Source of the DNA: Robertmurraya dakarensis
GTDB taxonomy: Bacteria; Bacillota; Bacilli; Bacillales; Cytobacillaceae
Length of the DNA stretch: 64,000 bases
Direction of reading: 5' to 3'
Assembly (NCBI RefSeq): GCF_900156875.1
Contig: NZ_LT707408.1
Coordinates: 896,552-960,551 of the forward strand
The notes beneath the pieces were generated by a model. It saw nothing but the letters and a program-made list of their open reading frames with translations, had not been told where the DNA came from and searched no databases. Positions 52,328 through 63,446 of the stretch are shown here, in pieces. Within the stretch, counting starts at the first letter, position 1; each line of letters starts with the position of its first letter. A program made the position numbers and the translations under genes.

Positions 52328-53260
52328 ATGAACGCAGGAGTTATAGGAATTGGACGATATCTGCCAGAGAAAATACTGACAAATGCTGATTTAGAGAAAA
52401 TAGTTGATACTTCAGATGAATGGATCACATCACGAACAGGTATTGAAGAACGCAGAATCGCAAGTGATGATATGGATACTGCGGATTTAGCATTTGAGGC
52501 AGCTAAGGTAGCGATAGAAAATGCAAATATAACAGCAGAGGACCTGGACTTAATCTTAGTGGCGACAGTTACCCCAAATACTCCTTTTCCATCAGTCGCT
52601 TGTATGCTTCAAGAAAAATTAGGTGCAAAAAAAGCTGCGGCAATGGATGTTAGTGCAGCTTGTGCGGGATTTATGTATGGAATTGTAACAGCAAAACAAT
52701 TCATTGAAAGTGGTGCCTATAAGAACGTACTAATCGTTGGTGCTGAGAAGCTTTCAAAAATTACAGACTGGGAAGATAGAAATACTGCTGTTCTTTTTGG
52801 AGATGGAGCAGGTGCTGTTGTACTTGGACCAGTATCAGAAGGCAGAGGTGTATTAGCTTTTGAACTTGGTGCTGATGGAACGGGTGGACAATATTTATAT
52901 CAGGAAAAGTATATTATGATGAACGGCAGAGAAGTGTTTAAATTTGCTGTAAGGCAGATGGGGGAAAGCTCCCTGCAAGTGTTAGAGAAAGCAGGTTTAA
53001 CAAAAGAAGACGTCGATCTGCTTGTCCCACACCAAGCGAACATACGCATTATGGAAGCTTCAAGACAAAGATTAGAGCTTCCTGTTGAGAAAATGTCAAA
53101 AACAGTTCATAAATATGGAAATACATCATCCGCTTCAATTCCTATCTCTATTGTTGAAGAACTAGAAGCTGGTAAAATAAAGGACGATGACCTAATTGTA
53201 ATGGTTGGTTTTGGCGGAGGATTAACGTGGGGTGCCATCGCTTTACGTTGGGGAAGATAA
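52328..53260 (+). CDS. fabH: Beta-ketoacyl-ACP synthase III
   Basis: FabH condenses an acyl-CoA starter with malonyl-ACP to begin fatty acid synthesis. The 310-residue product has [11 protein letters not shown], the nucleophile Cys in [13 protein letters not shown], the His in [11 protein letters not shown] and the Asn in [21 protein letters not shown] ends the fold. AAAGGAGATGGCTTC precedes the ATG. It forms an operon with fabF, like B. subtilis fabHA-fabF. The starter preference (branched chain likely in Bacillus) is inferred. Confidence 0.97.
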   Translation: MNAGVIGIGRYLPEKILTNADLEKIVDTSDEWITSRTGIEERRIASDDMDTADLAFEAAKVAIENANITAEDLDLILVATVTPNTPFPSVACMLQEKLGAKKAAAMDVSAACAGFMYGIVTAKQFIESGAYKNVLIVGAEKLSKITDWEDRNTAVLFGDGAGAVVLGPVSEGRGVLAFELGADGTGGQYLYQEKYIMMNGREVFKFAVRQMGESSLQVLEKAGLTKEDVDLLVPHQANIRIMEASRQRLELPVEKMSKTVHKYGNTSSASIPISIVEELEAGKIKDDDLIVMVGFGGGLTWGAIALRWGR

Positions 53261-53323
53261 TTAAAACATTAAAAAATGATTTGAAAGCTTCTTGAAAAAT
53301 TTCTCGCAAAGGAGATTACAATA

Positions 53324-54565
53324 ATGACGAAAAGAAGAGTAGTTGTTACAGGAGTAGGGGCTGTTACTCCAGTTGGAAACGACATTGAAACAACGTGGAA
53401 AAATATCGTTTCTGGTGTATCGGGTGTCGGGCAATTAACAAGACTTGACCCAGAGGATTACCCAGTTAAAGTAGTTGCAGAATTAAAGGATTTTGATGTT
53501 GAACAATATATCGACAAAAAAGATGCAAGGAAAATGGACCGCTTCACCCACTATGCAGTTGCTGCTTCTTTAATGGCAGTGAAGGATTCTGGTCTTGCAA
53601 TTAACGATGATAACTCCCATCGTGTAGGTGTTTGGATTGGGTCCGGTATCGGAGGAATGGAAACATTTGAAAATCAATTTGAGACCTTCCTTAATAAAGG
53701 ATATCGCAGGGTAAGTCCTTTCTTCGTTCCAATGATGATACCTGATATGGCGACAGGCCAAGTGTCAATTACACTTGGTGCTAGAGGATTTAACTCCTGT
53801 ACGGTCACAGCTTGTGCAACAGGAACAAACTCAATCGGAGACGCGTTTAAGGTCATTCAACGGGGCGATGCTGATGCGATGGTTACAGGTGGTGCGGAAG
53901 CGCCTATCTCTAGAATGGCGATGGCGGGGTTCTGTGCGAACAAGGCATTATCAACTAATCCTGATCCGCAAAAAGCGAGCCGTCCATTTGATTTAAATCG
54001 TGATGGTTTTGTTATGGGTGAAGGTGCAGGGATTATTGTCTTAGAAGAGCTGGAACATGCATTGGCACGCGGTGCAAAGATATATGCAGAGATTGTTGGA
54101 TATGGCGCTACAGGAGATGCTTATCATATTACAGCGCCTGCTCCAGAAGGTGAAGGTGGAGCAAGAGCTATGAAAATGGCTCTTGACGATGCTGACCTTA
54201 GCCCTGAGGATATCGACTATATCAATGCACATGGAACTAGTACCGATTACAATGATAAATTTGAAACAATGGCGATTAAATCGGTTTTTGGAGACCATGC
54301 CTACAAGCTTGCGGTTAGCTCGACAAAGTCAATGACCGGCCATCTTCTTGGAGCTGCAGGAGGAGTAGAGGCGATTTTTACAGTATTAGCTATGCAAGAT
54401 TCAATTTTACCGCCTACTATTAACTATGAAACTCCAGATCCAGCATGTGATCTTGATTATGTACCGAACGAAGCAAGAAAGCAGGACATTAAAGCTGCTA
54501 TGAGCAATTCACTTGGGTTTGGCGGGCATAATGCAACAATAGCATTTAGAAAATATCAATCATAA
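53324..54565 (+). CDS. fabF: Beta-ketoacyl-ACP synthase II
   Basis: FabF elongates acyl-ACP chains. The 413-residue thiolase-fold product has [16 protein letters not shown], the nucleophile Cys in [16 protein letters not shown], and the two catalytic His residues in [11 protein letters not shown] and [23 protein letters not shown] is near the end. It lies 63 bases after fabH with GCAAAGGAG upstream. A terminator follows. Confidence 0.97.
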   Translation: MTKRRVVVTGVGAVTPVGNDIETTWKNIVSGVSGVGQLTRLDPEDYPVKVVAELKDFDVEQYIDKKDARKMDRFTHYAVAASLMAVKDSGLAINDDNSHRVGVWIGSGIGGMETFENQFETFLNKGYRRVSPFFVPMMIPDMATGQVSITLGARGFNSCTVTACATGTNSIGDAFKVIQRGDADAMVTGGAEAPISRMAMAGFCANKALSTNPDPQKASRPFDLNRDGFVMGEGAGIIVLEELEHALARGAKIYAEIVGYGATGDAYHITAPAPEGEGGARAMKMALDDADLSPEDIDYINAHGTSTDYNDKFETMAIKSVFGDHAYKLAVSSTKSMTGHLLGAAGGVEAIFTVLAMQDSILPPTINYETPDPACDLDYVPNEARKQDIKAAMSNSLGFGGHNATIAFRKYQS

Positions 54566-54594
54566 CCGAAGTAAAAAAATTATAAACAGATGTT

Positions 54595-54622
54595 AAAGGA
54601 CAAGGCATATCTTGTCCTTTTT
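54595..54622 (+). terminator. Terminator of fabH-fabF
   Basis: AAAGGACAAG (54595-54604) and CTTGTCCTTT (54611-54620) form a perfect 10-bp stem followed by a T-run. Confidence 0.88.
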
Positions 54623-54705
54623 TTCATACCTATATATAAATAGGACAAGACCTGGGGTGTCTGCTATGGGCAGGAAAGTTTGTTCAAAGAAAGTCGAAGT
54701 CTTCC

Positions 54706-54909
54706 ATGTTTAGATTATTTATGATTTTAACTGGATTTGGAATTGCTGTCATAGGCGGGATTAGTGTGATTGCCTACTTGAATTTACTAACTGCAGGCTA
54801 TGACCTTTATGCTTTCCTTCATTTTGTCAGCAGTCGTGTCGAATGTTTATTGCTACCAATTGGAATCATGATGATATGGATTAGTATCTATTTACCGAGT
54901 GATTGGTAA
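54706..54909 (+). CDS. Small two-helix membrane protein
   Basis: A 67-residue protein with two hydrophobic segments (FMILTGFGIAVIGGISVIAY and CLLLPIGIMMIWISIYL), joined by DLYAFLHFVSSRVE. No family is recognised with confidence. No strong ribosome site precedes the ATG, which lowers certainty about start and expression, but the hydrophobic pattern and position between fabF and yjbA suggest a real gene. Confidence 0.6.
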   Translation: MFRLFMILTGFGIAVIGGISVIAYLNLLTAGYDLYAFLHFVSSRVECLLLPIGIMMIWISIYLPSDW

Positions 54910-55062
54910 CATATAATTGTCAACATTAATCGAGTATTTACTAGGAGTCGTGTGTAGGGAAATCGTTAAAACAAATTGGTTTAAGGTGGTATTTTAGGAA
55001 TAAATTAAAGGTTTACTGCCCATACTGAGTGACAAAGAGTTAATGAAGTGAGGGGTAGATTC

Positions 55063-55812
55063 ATGTTATATCTTCATGATGTTTGGGTTAATTGGTTTGA
55101 AGGTGAAGAGAATGGATACAATGTTTGCCATTTTCATGAATGGCGTAAAGACGATGGTGTCGAATTGCTTGATCAAGTACCACTCTTAAAATTGGACTCT
55201 TGTCTTTTTAATTACATAGAAAATGATTTGGCAGAGTTACCTCAATCATTACTAGATGAGATTTACCAAAAGGCCTATTTAAGAAAAAACCATGAACGCA
55301 TTCAGCTTGATTATTGTTTTGTAGCAACAGATGGTACAGGGATTATTGTCGTTGATACAATCGGTTATAATATTCCGATTCGAAAAAGCCGGCTTATTCC
55401 GAGGCAGGAACAATTAGTCTATGAAATGGTGGAAAACCATGACACGATGAATTTTGAATTTGAAAAAAAACCAACAACTTCAAAGGAGTTTCACATTCTC
55501 GCTCCTTCTCCTGGTTTGATGTCTGGACTAACGCGAAAAGAAAGGCAGTTAAAACAGCTCCTCTTTATGGCGCTTGATCAATTGCGTTCTAGTGAAAATG
55601 TTGCTGAAATTAGATATTGGTATACAGAGTGGAGACCAGAACGTTATCTAGAAATTCAAAACTTAGATTTTGAAGAAGCTTGGGAGCAGTTATACGAAGA
55701 AACACAATATGGTTGGACAAGCAAGCATGAGCATTTCTGTGAAAACTTAATTAAAGGACAGCCATTTTTTGAGAAGCTTTGGGAAATGGAAAATGGATCA
55801 AAAGTAAATTAA
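55063..55812 (+). CDS. yjbA: UPF0736 family protein YjbA
   Basis: A 249-residue cytosolic protein beginning [20 protein letters not shown], with [37 protein letters not shown] and [12 protein letters not shown]. This matches the conserved Bacillus family UPF0736/YjbA, of unknown function. An in-frame ATG-type start 5 codons upstream is less likely than ATG 55063, which follows TGAGGGG. It sits upstream of trpS as in B. subtilis. Confidence 0.92.
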   Translation: MLYLHDVWVNWFEGEENGYNVCHFHEWRKDDGVELLDQVPLLKLDSCLFNYIENDLAELPQSLLDEIYQKAYLRKNHERIQLDYCFVATDGTGIIVVDTIGYNIPIRKSRLIPRQEQLVYEMVENHDTMNFEFEKKPTTSKEFHILAPSPGLMSGLTRKERQLKQLLFMALDQLRSSENVAEIRYWYTEWRPERYLEIQNLDFEEAWEQLYEETQYGWTSKHEHFCENLIKGQPFFEKLWEMENGSKVN

Positions 55813-55819
55813 AAAATGT

Positions 55820-55850
55820 AAAAACGCTTACCAAAAGGTAAGCGTTTTTT
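55820..55850. terminator. Bidirectional terminator between yjbA and trpS
   Basis: AAAACGCTTACC (55821-55832) and GGTAAGCGTTTT (55837-55848) form a perfect 12-bp stem with T-runs on both exits. Confidence 0.9.
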
Positions 55851-55865
55851 GAATGCTTTACTTCT

Positions 55866-56876
<1,011 letters not shown>

Positions 56877-56911
56877 TCAATTATTATATTATACCATCTT
56901 TATAAAGTGAT

Positions 56912-57271
56912 TTAAAAGTAATATAAATACAACGCCACAAGCATTAATAATGTTACCAATAGTCCATTTATAAATAATGGAGAATAATTAAAGGAAATCA
57001 CTTTTGAAAGAGGCAGCATCTCTTCGACTTGTTTCTTTGTTACATCTTTTCCTGCAAAGATCAATCGGAAGGACTTCGTTACAAAATCAAAAAAGCCGCT
57101 TTTCACCGTAAAAAAAATCAAGGAAAGAAAGATGTATAAACTACCTAGATAAAACGAAATATTAATATAGAAAAGCAAGGTAATCTTCTGGTAAAGGATA
57201 AATGAAAATAGGACAATGGCTATTTGACTGCATGCAAACAAATAAATGGCAGGCATCCAATGTTTCTTCAT
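56912..57271 (-). CDS. DUF3899 family membrane protein
   Basis: A 119-residue protein with three to four membrane helices (PAIYLFACSQIAIVLFSFIL, FYLGSLYIFLSLIFFTV, INGLLVTLLMLVALYLYYF) around a charged loop, FAGKDVTKKQVEEMLPLSKV. The pattern fits DUF3899, of unknown function. TTGGGGTG covers an upstream in-frame GTG (57280) and lies 6 bases before ATG 57271, which is preferred. It may be co-transcribed with trpS. Confidence 0.82.
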   Translation of the reverse strand: MKKHWMPAIYLFACSQIAIVLFSFILYQKITLLFYINISFYLGSLYIFLSLIFFTVKSGFFDFVTKSFRLIFAGKDVTKKQVEEMLPLSKVISFNYSPLFINGLLVTLLMLVALYLYYF

Positions 57272-57443
57272 GAAACTCACCCCAAAATAATAAAAAATGA
57301 ATTTATATTGAAATAATTACTAAAGATAAACGAAACGAAGGTAGAAAACACTAGCACTAAAGTAGAATTGTTGATAAATCGGGTGGTGATACCTACATAT
57401 TATTCCCTAACATTTCAGTAAAGTAAAATTTTTTATAAAAAAA

Positions 57444-57471
57444 TTTACAATTAAAATTATACATGTATAAT
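57444..57471 (+). promoter_or_regulatory. Sigma-A promoter of the opp operon
   Basis: TTTACA (57444-57449) and TATAAT (57466-57471) are 16 bases apart in an AT-rich leader, 46 bases before oppA. Confidence 0.65.
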
Positions 57472-57516
57472 AATCGTTGTGGCCTTTTGCCAGAATTATC
57501 ATAAGGAGGTATATCA

Positions 57517-59196
57517 TTGAAAAAATCTAAACACACATTACTTTTCATCTTATTCCTAGCACTCAGTGTATTTTTAGCTGCGTGTGGCGGTGGAAATGAA
57601 GATGCTGAAAAAGACAATAATAAAACTGGAGAAGAGTCTGGTGGTTTAGCCGACACTCAAGAAATAACCGTTTTAGAATCTGCTGAAATTCCATCAATGG
57701 ATTCTGTTATGGCACAAGATACTGTTGGTTTTTCAATGCTTAACAATGTAAACGAAGGCTTGTATCGTTTAGACCCTGAACAAAATCCGGTACCCGGACT
57801 AGTGGACGGAGATCCAACAGTAAGTGAAGATGGAACAGTCTACACTTTTAAATTAAGAGAATCGCAGTGGTCAAATGGGGAACCTGTTACAGCGCATGAT
57901 TTTGTTTATGCATGGCAGCGTGCCATTCACCCTGATACTGCATCACCATATGGTCCTTATATGATGGTTGGCAAAATTAAAGGAGCAAAAGAAGCATTTG
58001 AAAGTGGAGATGCAACTAAGTTAGCTGTTAAAGCTTTAAGTGATCTAGAACTAGAAGTAACTTTGGAGCAGCCAATTCCGTATATGGAATCTTTAATGGC
58101 TTTCCCAACTTTCTATCCGCAAAACCAAAAATTTGTTGAAGAAAAAGGCAAGGACTATGCGAAAAATGCAGAAAACTTACTTTTTAACGGACCGTTCAAA
58201 ATGACAGATTGGAACGGAGTGACTGCATCATCTTGGACTATTGAGAAAAACGAAAACTATTGGGATAAAGATAATGTAACACTTGAAAAGATCAACTATA
58301 ACGTATCGAAGGACCCTCAGGCAGCTGCAAATGCATTCGAAGCGGGGGAAGCAGATGTTACACCTAAGCTTTCAACACCTGCTGTTATTATGCAGTATGA
58401 AGGAGACCCGCGACTTGTTAGATGGTTAGAGCCGACGATCTTCTGGTTGAAGTTCAATCAAGAAAATGAGGCACTGGCAAATAAAAATATTCGAATGGCT
58501 TTATCACTTGCATTTGACAAGGATGCAATGGTAAATGATATTCTGCAAAATGGATCTTTAGCAGCGAACTATGCAGTACCTGCAGAATTTGTTAGACATC
58601 CTGAAACTGATGCCGATTTCCGAGAAGGAAACGGAGATATGAACACATATAATCCTGAAGAGGCAAAGAAGCATTGGGAACAAGGGTTAAAAGAGCTTGG
58701 TACAGATAGCTTAGAATTTAGTTTATTAAGTGGTGATACGGAAACATCTAAAACGCTTGACACCTATATTGTTGACCAGCTTCAAAATAATCTGCCAGGA
58801 CTAAAGATCAATCTTGAAAGTGTTCCGTTCTCTGTACGTCTTGATCGTGAAAATAACATGGATTATGATATTCTTCACTCAGGCTGGGGTCCAGATTACT
58901 TAGATCCAATGACGTTCTCTGATCTATGGATCACAGGTGGCGGCAATAACAAAATGGCTTATTCAAATGCTGAGTATGATAAGTTAATTAATGAAGCGAA
59001 CACAACTCTAGCCAACGAACCAGCTGCACGCTTCCAGGCACTGCAAGATGCAGAGAAGATTTTCTTTGAAGATGCTGCAATCGCACCAACATATCAGCGT
59101 TCTGCAAATATTCTCGTTAACGATAAATTAGAAGGATTTACCTATCACTTGGTTGGTCCTGAGTATAGCTGGAAATTTGCGAAATTAAACAAATAA
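57517..59196 (+). CDS. oppA: Oligopeptide-binding lipoprotein OppA
   Basis: OppA is the extracellular receptor of the oligopeptide ABC importer, used in nutrition and, in Bacillus, in uptake of signalling peptides for sporulation and competence. The 559-residue protein has a lipoprotein signal (FLALSVFLAACGG, lipobox LAAC), an acidic linker, and a family-5 solute-binding domain: LRESQWSNGEPVTAHDFVYA, NGPFKMTDWNG, WGPDYLDPMTFSDLW. The start is TTG 57517, 6 bases after a perfect AAGGAGGT. A hairpin separates it from oppB, typical where the binding protein is made in excess. Confidence 0.96.
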   Translation: MKKSKHTLLFILFLALSVFLAACGGGNEDAEKDNNKTGEESGGLADTQEITVLESAEIPSMDSVMAQDTVGFSMLNNVNEGLYRLDPEQNPVPGLVDGDPTVSEDGTVYTFKLRESQWSNGEPVTAHDFVYAWQRAIHPDTASPYGPYMMVGKIKGAKEAFESGDATKLAVKALSDLELEVTLEQPIPYMESLMAFPTFYPQNQKFVEEKGKDYAKNAENLLFNGPFKMTDWNGVTASSWTIEKNENYWDKDNVTLEKINYNVSKDPQAAANAFEAGEADVTPKLSTPAVIMQYEGDPRLVRWLEPTIFWLKFNQENEALANKNIRMALSLAFDKDAMVNDILQNGSLAANYAVPAEFVRHPETDADFREGNGDMNTYNPEEAKKHWEQGLKELGTDSLEFSLLSGDTETSKTLDTYIVDQLQNNLPGLKINLESVPFSVRLDRENNMDYDILHSGWGPDYLDPMTFSDLWITGGGNNKMAYSNAEYDKLINEANTTLANEPAARFQALQDAEKIFFEDAAIAPTYQRSANILVNDKLEGFTYHLVGPEYSWKFAKLNK

Positions 59197-59240
59197 TTAC
59201 CAATGAAAATATGCTAAAAAACATTTAAAATGTTAAGGGC

Positions 59241-59286
59241 AAAGAGAGTATGGTTGCGGACATGCATACATGTACTCTCTTTTTCC
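59241..59286 (+). terminator. Intercistronic hairpin between oppA and oppB
   Basis: AAAGAGAGTA (59241-59250) and TACTCTCTTT (59273-59282) form a stem with a 22-base loop, followed by further T residues. It could act as a partial terminator or stabilise the oppA end of the message. Confidence 0.7.
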
Positions 59287-59349
59287 CTTTCTTGAAATTG
59301 TCGAAAAAGGTCGAATCTTAAGTGTCAATAAAATATAGGAGGTGTTTGG

Positions 59350-60279
59350 ATGGTAAAGTATATAGCGCAGCGGGTATTTTATATGATTTTAACGCTGTTT
59401 ATCATCGCATCACTTACGTTCTTCTTAATGAAATTAATACCAGGAACACCATTTAAGATGGGTGAAAAAATGTCTGATGCTCAAATGGAAGTGATGCTTG
59501 AAAAATATGATTTAGATAAGCCGGTACCTGTTCAGTATGTATCGTATATGACAAATATACTTAAAGGAGATTTAGGGACTTCTTTCCAATTCGGGGATGC
59601 TGAAGTGTCCGAACTCATTGGAAACCGTATTGGTCCTTCAGCGCTGCTTGGTTTTCAAGCTTTGCTAGTCGGATCCCTTATCGGAACCTTGCTTGGCATC
59701 ATCGGTGCTCTTAAGCAAAATACTTGGGCTGATTATAGCTCCACCTTTGTAGCTGTTCTCGGGAAGTCGATTCCATCATTTGTATTCGCTGGACTTCTTC
59801 AATACTATGTAGGGGTAAAGTTAGGATGGTTCCCAGTTGCGTTCTGGAAAGGACCAGAATATACAGTACTTCCTACGATCGCTCTGGCAATGTTCCCTAT
59901 AGCCATTACCGCACGTTTTATGAGAACCGAAATGATTGAGGTATTAAGTTCGGATTACATCACTCTAGCGAAAGCAAAAGGGTCAAGCTATTTCGATATT
60001 ATCTTCAAGCATGCATTAAGGAATGCCTTAATTCCAGTTATTACGGTTTTAGGGCCATTAGCGGTAAGTTTAATGACAGGATCTTTAGTAATTGAGAAAA
60101 TCTTCTCCGTTCCTGGTATTGGTGAGCAGTTTGTAACTTCTGTTCAGGTGAACGATTATTCTGTCATCATGGGAACTACACTGTTATTTGCATTTTTATT
60201 TATCATGATCATTTTAGTCGTGGATATTTTATATGGACTGATTGATCCTCGCATTCGATTAGCGGGAGGTAAGCAGTAA
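59350..60279 (+). CDS. oppB: Oligopeptide ABC transporter permease OppB
   Basis: A 309-residue permease with six membrane helices. The N-terminal helix YIAQRVFYMILTLFIIASLT and the cytoplasmic EAA-like loop YITLAKAKGSSYFDIIFKHA followed by NALIPVIT are characteristic of the BPD family. KLIPGTPF follows the first helix. TAGGAGGTG precedes the ATG. The stop overlaps the oppC start (TAATG). Confidence 0.96.
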   Translation: MVKYIAQRVFYMILTLFIIASLTFFLMKLIPGTPFKMGEKMSDAQMEVMLEKYDLDKPVPVQYVSYMTNILKGDLGTSFQFGDAEVSELIGNRIGPSALLGFQALLVGSLIGTLLGIIGALKQNTWADYSSTFVAVLGKSIPSFVFAGLLQYYVGVKLGWFPVAFWKGPEYTVLPTIALAMFPIAITARFMRTEMIEVLSSDYITLAKAKGSSYFDIIFKHALRNALIPVITVLGPLAVSLMTGSLVIEKIFSVPGIGEQFVTSVQVNDYSVIMGTTLLFAFLFIMIILVVDILYGLIDPRIRLAGGKQ

Positions 60280-61304
60280 TGGAACATACAGAAAAAATAA
60301 GTAAAGACCAATTTGAACCCGCCATTATCGACAGTAAAAAAAGCGAAGAAATTTCGAAACCCAGTTTAAACTTTTGGCAGGATGGCTGGCTTCGTTTAAG
60401 AAAAAATAAAGGTGCTGTTATTAGTTTAGTTGTTATTATCCTTCTAACCATACTAGCGTTAATTGGCCCTATGATAAGCAATTATGAATTTGATCGGCAA
60501 AAGACTGCCCATGCCAATCTTCCTCCTAGAATTCCTGTTCTCGAAAATATATCATGGCTTCCATTTGATGGGATGAGGACGTTAAACAATGGAACACAGG
60601 TTAATGTTTATGAACAAAAAGATATTGAGGATTATTATTGGTTTGGTACCGACAATTTGGGACGTGACCAATTTTCACGTGTTTGGAAAGGTACTCAAAT
60701 TTCCTTGTACATTGCTTTTCTAGCTGCTGCTATCGATATGATCATCGGGGTTGCCTTCGGTGTGATATCAGGTTACTTTGGGGGCCGTATTGATACATTC
60801 ATGCAGCGTATTATTGAGATTCTCTCTGGTATACCGAACTTGGTTGTGGTAATCTTAATGATTTTGATTCTAGAACCGGGTATTATTTCGATTACGATTG
60901 CATTAACGATCACAGGCTGGGTAAGTATGGCGCGTGTTGTTCGTGCTCAGGTCTTAAAGCTTAAAGGACAAGAATTTGTTATGGCTTCGAGAACCCTTGG
61001 AGCAAGTCATTCAAAGATTATGTTTAAACATTTAATCCCGAACTTAGCCGGGGTTATTATCATTAATACAATGTTCACAATTCCGAATGCGATCTTTTTC
61101 GAAGCCTTTTTAAGCTTCATCGGCCTTGGTCTTCAAGAACCATTAGCATCATTAGGAACGTTAATTGATGCTGGGTTTAAAACAATGAGAGCATTTCCGT
61201 ATCAAATGTTAATTCCAGCAGTGGTTATCAGTGTCATTATGATTGCATTTAATATGATTGCAGACGGTGTTCGTGATGCACTAGATCCTAAAATGAGAGA
61301 TTAA
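60279..61304 (+). CDS. oppC: Oligopeptide ABC transporter permease OppC
   Basis: A 341-residue permease partner of OppB. A cytosolic N-terminus (about 45 residues) is followed by KGAVISLVVIILLTILALIG, the periplasm-type loop GTDNLGRDQFSRVWKGTQIS, five further helices and the EAA loop FVMASRTLGASHSKIMFKHL. DGVRDALDPKMRD is a typical end. Translational coupling to oppB is shown by the one-base overlap. Confidence 0.96.
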   Translation: MEHTEKISKDQFEPAIIDSKKSEEISKPSLNFWQDGWLRLRKNKGAVISLVVIILLTILALIGPMISNYEFDRQKTAHANLPPRIPVLENISWLPFDGMRTLNNGTQVNVYEQKDIEDYYWFGTDNLGRDQFSRVWKGTQISLYIAFLAAAIDMIIGVAFGVISGYFGGRIDTFMQRIIEILSGIPNLVVVILMILILEPGIISITIALTITGWVSMARVVRAQVLKLKGQEFVMASRTLGASHSKIMFKHLIPNLAGVIIINTMFTIPNAIFFEAFLSFIGLGLQEPLASLGTLIDAGFKTMRAFPYQMLIPAVVISVIMIAFNMIADGVRDALDPKMRD

Positions 61305-61321
61305 AAGGCAGGTGAAGCAAT

Positions 61322-62362
61322 ATGGAGAAAATTTTAGAAGTAAATGACCTTAAGATTTCCTTTCATACTTTCTCAGGAGAGGTTCAAGCGATCCGGGGAG
61401 TCAGCTTTGACTTAAATAAAGGGGAAACACTTGCAATTGTTGGAGAGTCGGGATCAGGTAAATCCGTAACAACTAAATCGATTATGAGGCTTCTTCCTGA
61501 ACAAAGCTCAGAGTTTAAATCTGGAGAAATTCTATTTAAAGGAAAAGATCTAACTAAGCTTAATGACAAGCAAATGCAAAAAATACGTGGTAAAGACATT
61601 TCAATGATTTTTCAGGATCCAATGACCTCTTTGAATCCTACGATGACAGTAGGCAAACAGATTATGGAGCCGATTATCAAGCATCAGAAACTTAGTAAAT
61701 CAGAAGCTAGGGAAAAGGCTGTTAAATTACTTGATCTTGTTGGGATTCCAAATCCCGAAATCCGATTCAAGCAGTACCCTCATCAATTTTCGGGCGGAAT
61801 GAGACAGCGTGTTGTAATCGCTATTGCTTTAGCCTGCAATCCGCAAATTTTAATTGCTGATGAGCCGACTACAGCTCTTGATGTAACTATACAAGCGCAA
61901 ATACTTGAGTTAATGAAATCTTTGCAAAAGAAAGTGGAGACTTCCATTATTTTCATTACTCACGATTTGGGTGTAGTAGCTAACGTTGCGGATCGTGTAG
62001 CTGTTATGTATGGTGGAAAAATCATTGAAGTAGGAACTGTAGATGAAATCTTCTATAATCCAAAGCATCCATATACATGGGGGTTAATTAGTTCAATGCC
62101 TGACTTGGAAACAGAAGAAGAGGATGAATTATTCGCAATTCCAGGCACACCACCTAATCTTTTGAATCCTCCAAAAGGGGATGCCTTTGCACCTCGTAAC
62201 CAGTACGCAATGAAAATTGACTTAGAGAAAGAACCTCCGATGTTCAAGGTCTCTGACACGCATTATGCTGCTACATGGCTGCTTCACCCTGATGCTCCAA
62301 AAGTTGAGCCGCCTGCTGCTGTTCAAAAGCGAATGAAGATGTACCAAGAACAACATAAGTAA
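61322..62362 (+). CDS. oppD: Oligopeptide ABC transporter ATPase OppD
   Basis: A 346-residue ABC ATPase. Walker A is GESGSGKSVTTK, the signature FSGGMRQRVVIAIALA, Walker B ILIADEPTTALDV, and the switch His lies in FITHDLGVV. The C-terminal oligopeptide/dipeptide domain has PYTWGLISSMPDLE and PGTPPNLLNPP, with the Cys-poor form here. AGGTGAAGCAAT precedes the ATG. It works with OppF as a heterodimer. Confidence 0.96.
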   Translation: MEKILEVNDLKISFHTFSGEVQAIRGVSFDLNKGETLAIVGESGSGKSVTTKSIMRLLPEQSSEFKSGEILFKGKDLTKLNDKQMQKIRGKDISMIFQDPMTSLNPTMTVGKQIMEPIIKHQKLSKSEAREKAVKLLDLVGIPNPEIRFKQYPHQFSGGMRQRVVIAIALACNPQILIADEPTTALDVTIQAQILELMKSLQKKVETSIIFITHDLGVVANVADRVAVMYGGKIIEVGTVDEIFYNPKHPYTWGLISSMPDLETEEEDELFAIPGTPPNLLNPPKGDAFAPRNQYAMKIDLEKEPPMFKVSDTHYAATWLLHPDAPKVEPPAAVQKRMKMYQEQHK

Positions 62363-62377
62363 AAGGGGGGAATGCTG

Positions 62378-63310
62378 ATGGAAATGAAGAAAAAACTATT
62401 AGAAATCAAGAATCTAAAGCAATACTTCAATGTGGGAAAACCAAATGAAGTGAAAGCTGTTGATGGACTGACTTTCGATATTTATGAAGGTGAAACATTG
62501 GGACTTGTAGGGGAATCAGGCTGCGGGAAATCAACTACTGGCAGAACAATTATTCGCCTTTATGATGCAACAGATGGACAGGTTTTGTTTGATGGTGAGG
62601 ACGTTCATGGTAAAAAGTCTAAAGCAGAAATGAAGAAATTCAATCGGGAAATGCAGATGATTTTCCAAGACCCGTATGCATCATTAAACCCAAGAATGAA
62701 AGTGGCGGATGTGATTGCTGAGGGAATTGATATTCATGGCTTAGCAAAAACAAAAGAAGAACGGACGAAAATGGTCCATGATCTATTGGAGACTGTTGGA
62801 TTAAATAAAGAACATGCAAACCGCTATCCACATGAATTCTCAGGCGGGCAAAGACAGCGGATTGGAATTGCTCGTGCTTTAGCAGTAAAGCCTAGTTTCG
62901 TAATTGCTGATGAACCAATTTCAGCATTGGATGTTTCGATTCAAGCACAAGTTGTTAACCTAATGAAAAAGCTACAGCGAGAGAAGGGCTTAACTTATTT
63001 ATTTATCGCACATGACTTGTCTATGGTGAAATATATTAGTGATCGAATTGGCGTCATGTACTTTGGTAAGATGGTGGAGCTTGCTCCAGCAGAGGAACTA
63101 TATAAGAATCCGATGCATCCTTATACTAAATCTCTACTATCTGCAATTCCTCTGCCAGATCCAGTATATGAAAGAAATCGTAAGCGCCAAACATATGATC
63201 CCTCATCACATAACTATCGTGAAGGTGATCAAGTCGAGTTGAGGGAAATAACAGCAGGACATTTTGTTCTTTGTTCTGAGAAGGAATACGAAGAATTGAA
63301 AAAGCAATAA
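62378..63310 (+). CDS. oppF: Oligopeptide ABC transporter ATPase OppF
   Basis: A 310-residue ABC ATPase partner of OppD. Walker A is GESGCGKSTTGR, MIFQDPYASLNPRM is the Q-loop region, the signature is FSGGQRQRIGIARALA, Walker B FVIADEPISALDVS, and the switch His lies in FIAHDLSMVKY. The C-terminal PYTKSLLSAIPLPDP is typical. GGGGG at 62365-62369 is 8 bases before ATG 62378; ATG 62372 is an alternative. It is the last opp gene; an insertion sequence follows. Confidence 0.95.
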   Translation: MEMKKKLLEIKNLKQYFNVGKPNEVKAVDGLTFDIYEGETLGLVGESGCGKSTTGRTIIRLYDATDGQVLFDGEDVHGKKSKAEMKKFNREMQMIFQDPYASLNPRMKVADVIAEGIDIHGLAKTKEERTKMVHDLLETVGLNKEHANRYPHEFSGGQRQRIGIARALAVKPSFVIADEPISALDVSIQAQVVNLMKKLQREKGLTYLFIAHDLSMVKYISDRIGVMYFGKMVELAPAEELYKNPMHPYTKSLLSAIPLPDPVYERNRKRQTYDPSSHNYREGDQVELREITAGHFVLCSEKEYEELKKQ

Positions 63311-63360
63311 TAAAAAACGATCTCTAACTTGGAGGGCACTGAAAAAGCCCCTTAAAGGAA

Positions 63361-63406
63361 AAAAGGGAAGGATTTCTCAATTATTTTGAGGAATCCTTCC
63401 CTTTTT
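63361..63406 (+). terminator. Strong hairpin between oppF and the transposase
   Basis: GGGAAGGATT (63365-63374) and AATCCTTCCC (63392-63401), extended inward by CTCA/TGAG, are followed by TTTTTG. It can end opp transcription and shield the transposase from read-through. It appears to lie inside the insertion sequence. A second small hairpin (GGGC/GCCC) lies at 63334-63350. Confidence 0.75.
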
Positions 63407-63446
63407 GTTTTATAATTAGGTTAACAATTTTAAGCGGGTGGTTTCA

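Noticed and set aside
57380-57392. GGGTGGTGATACC upstream of oppA resembles part of a T-box
   Set aside because: It lacks the AGGGTGGNACCGCG core and surrounding stems, and opp operons are not T-box genes.
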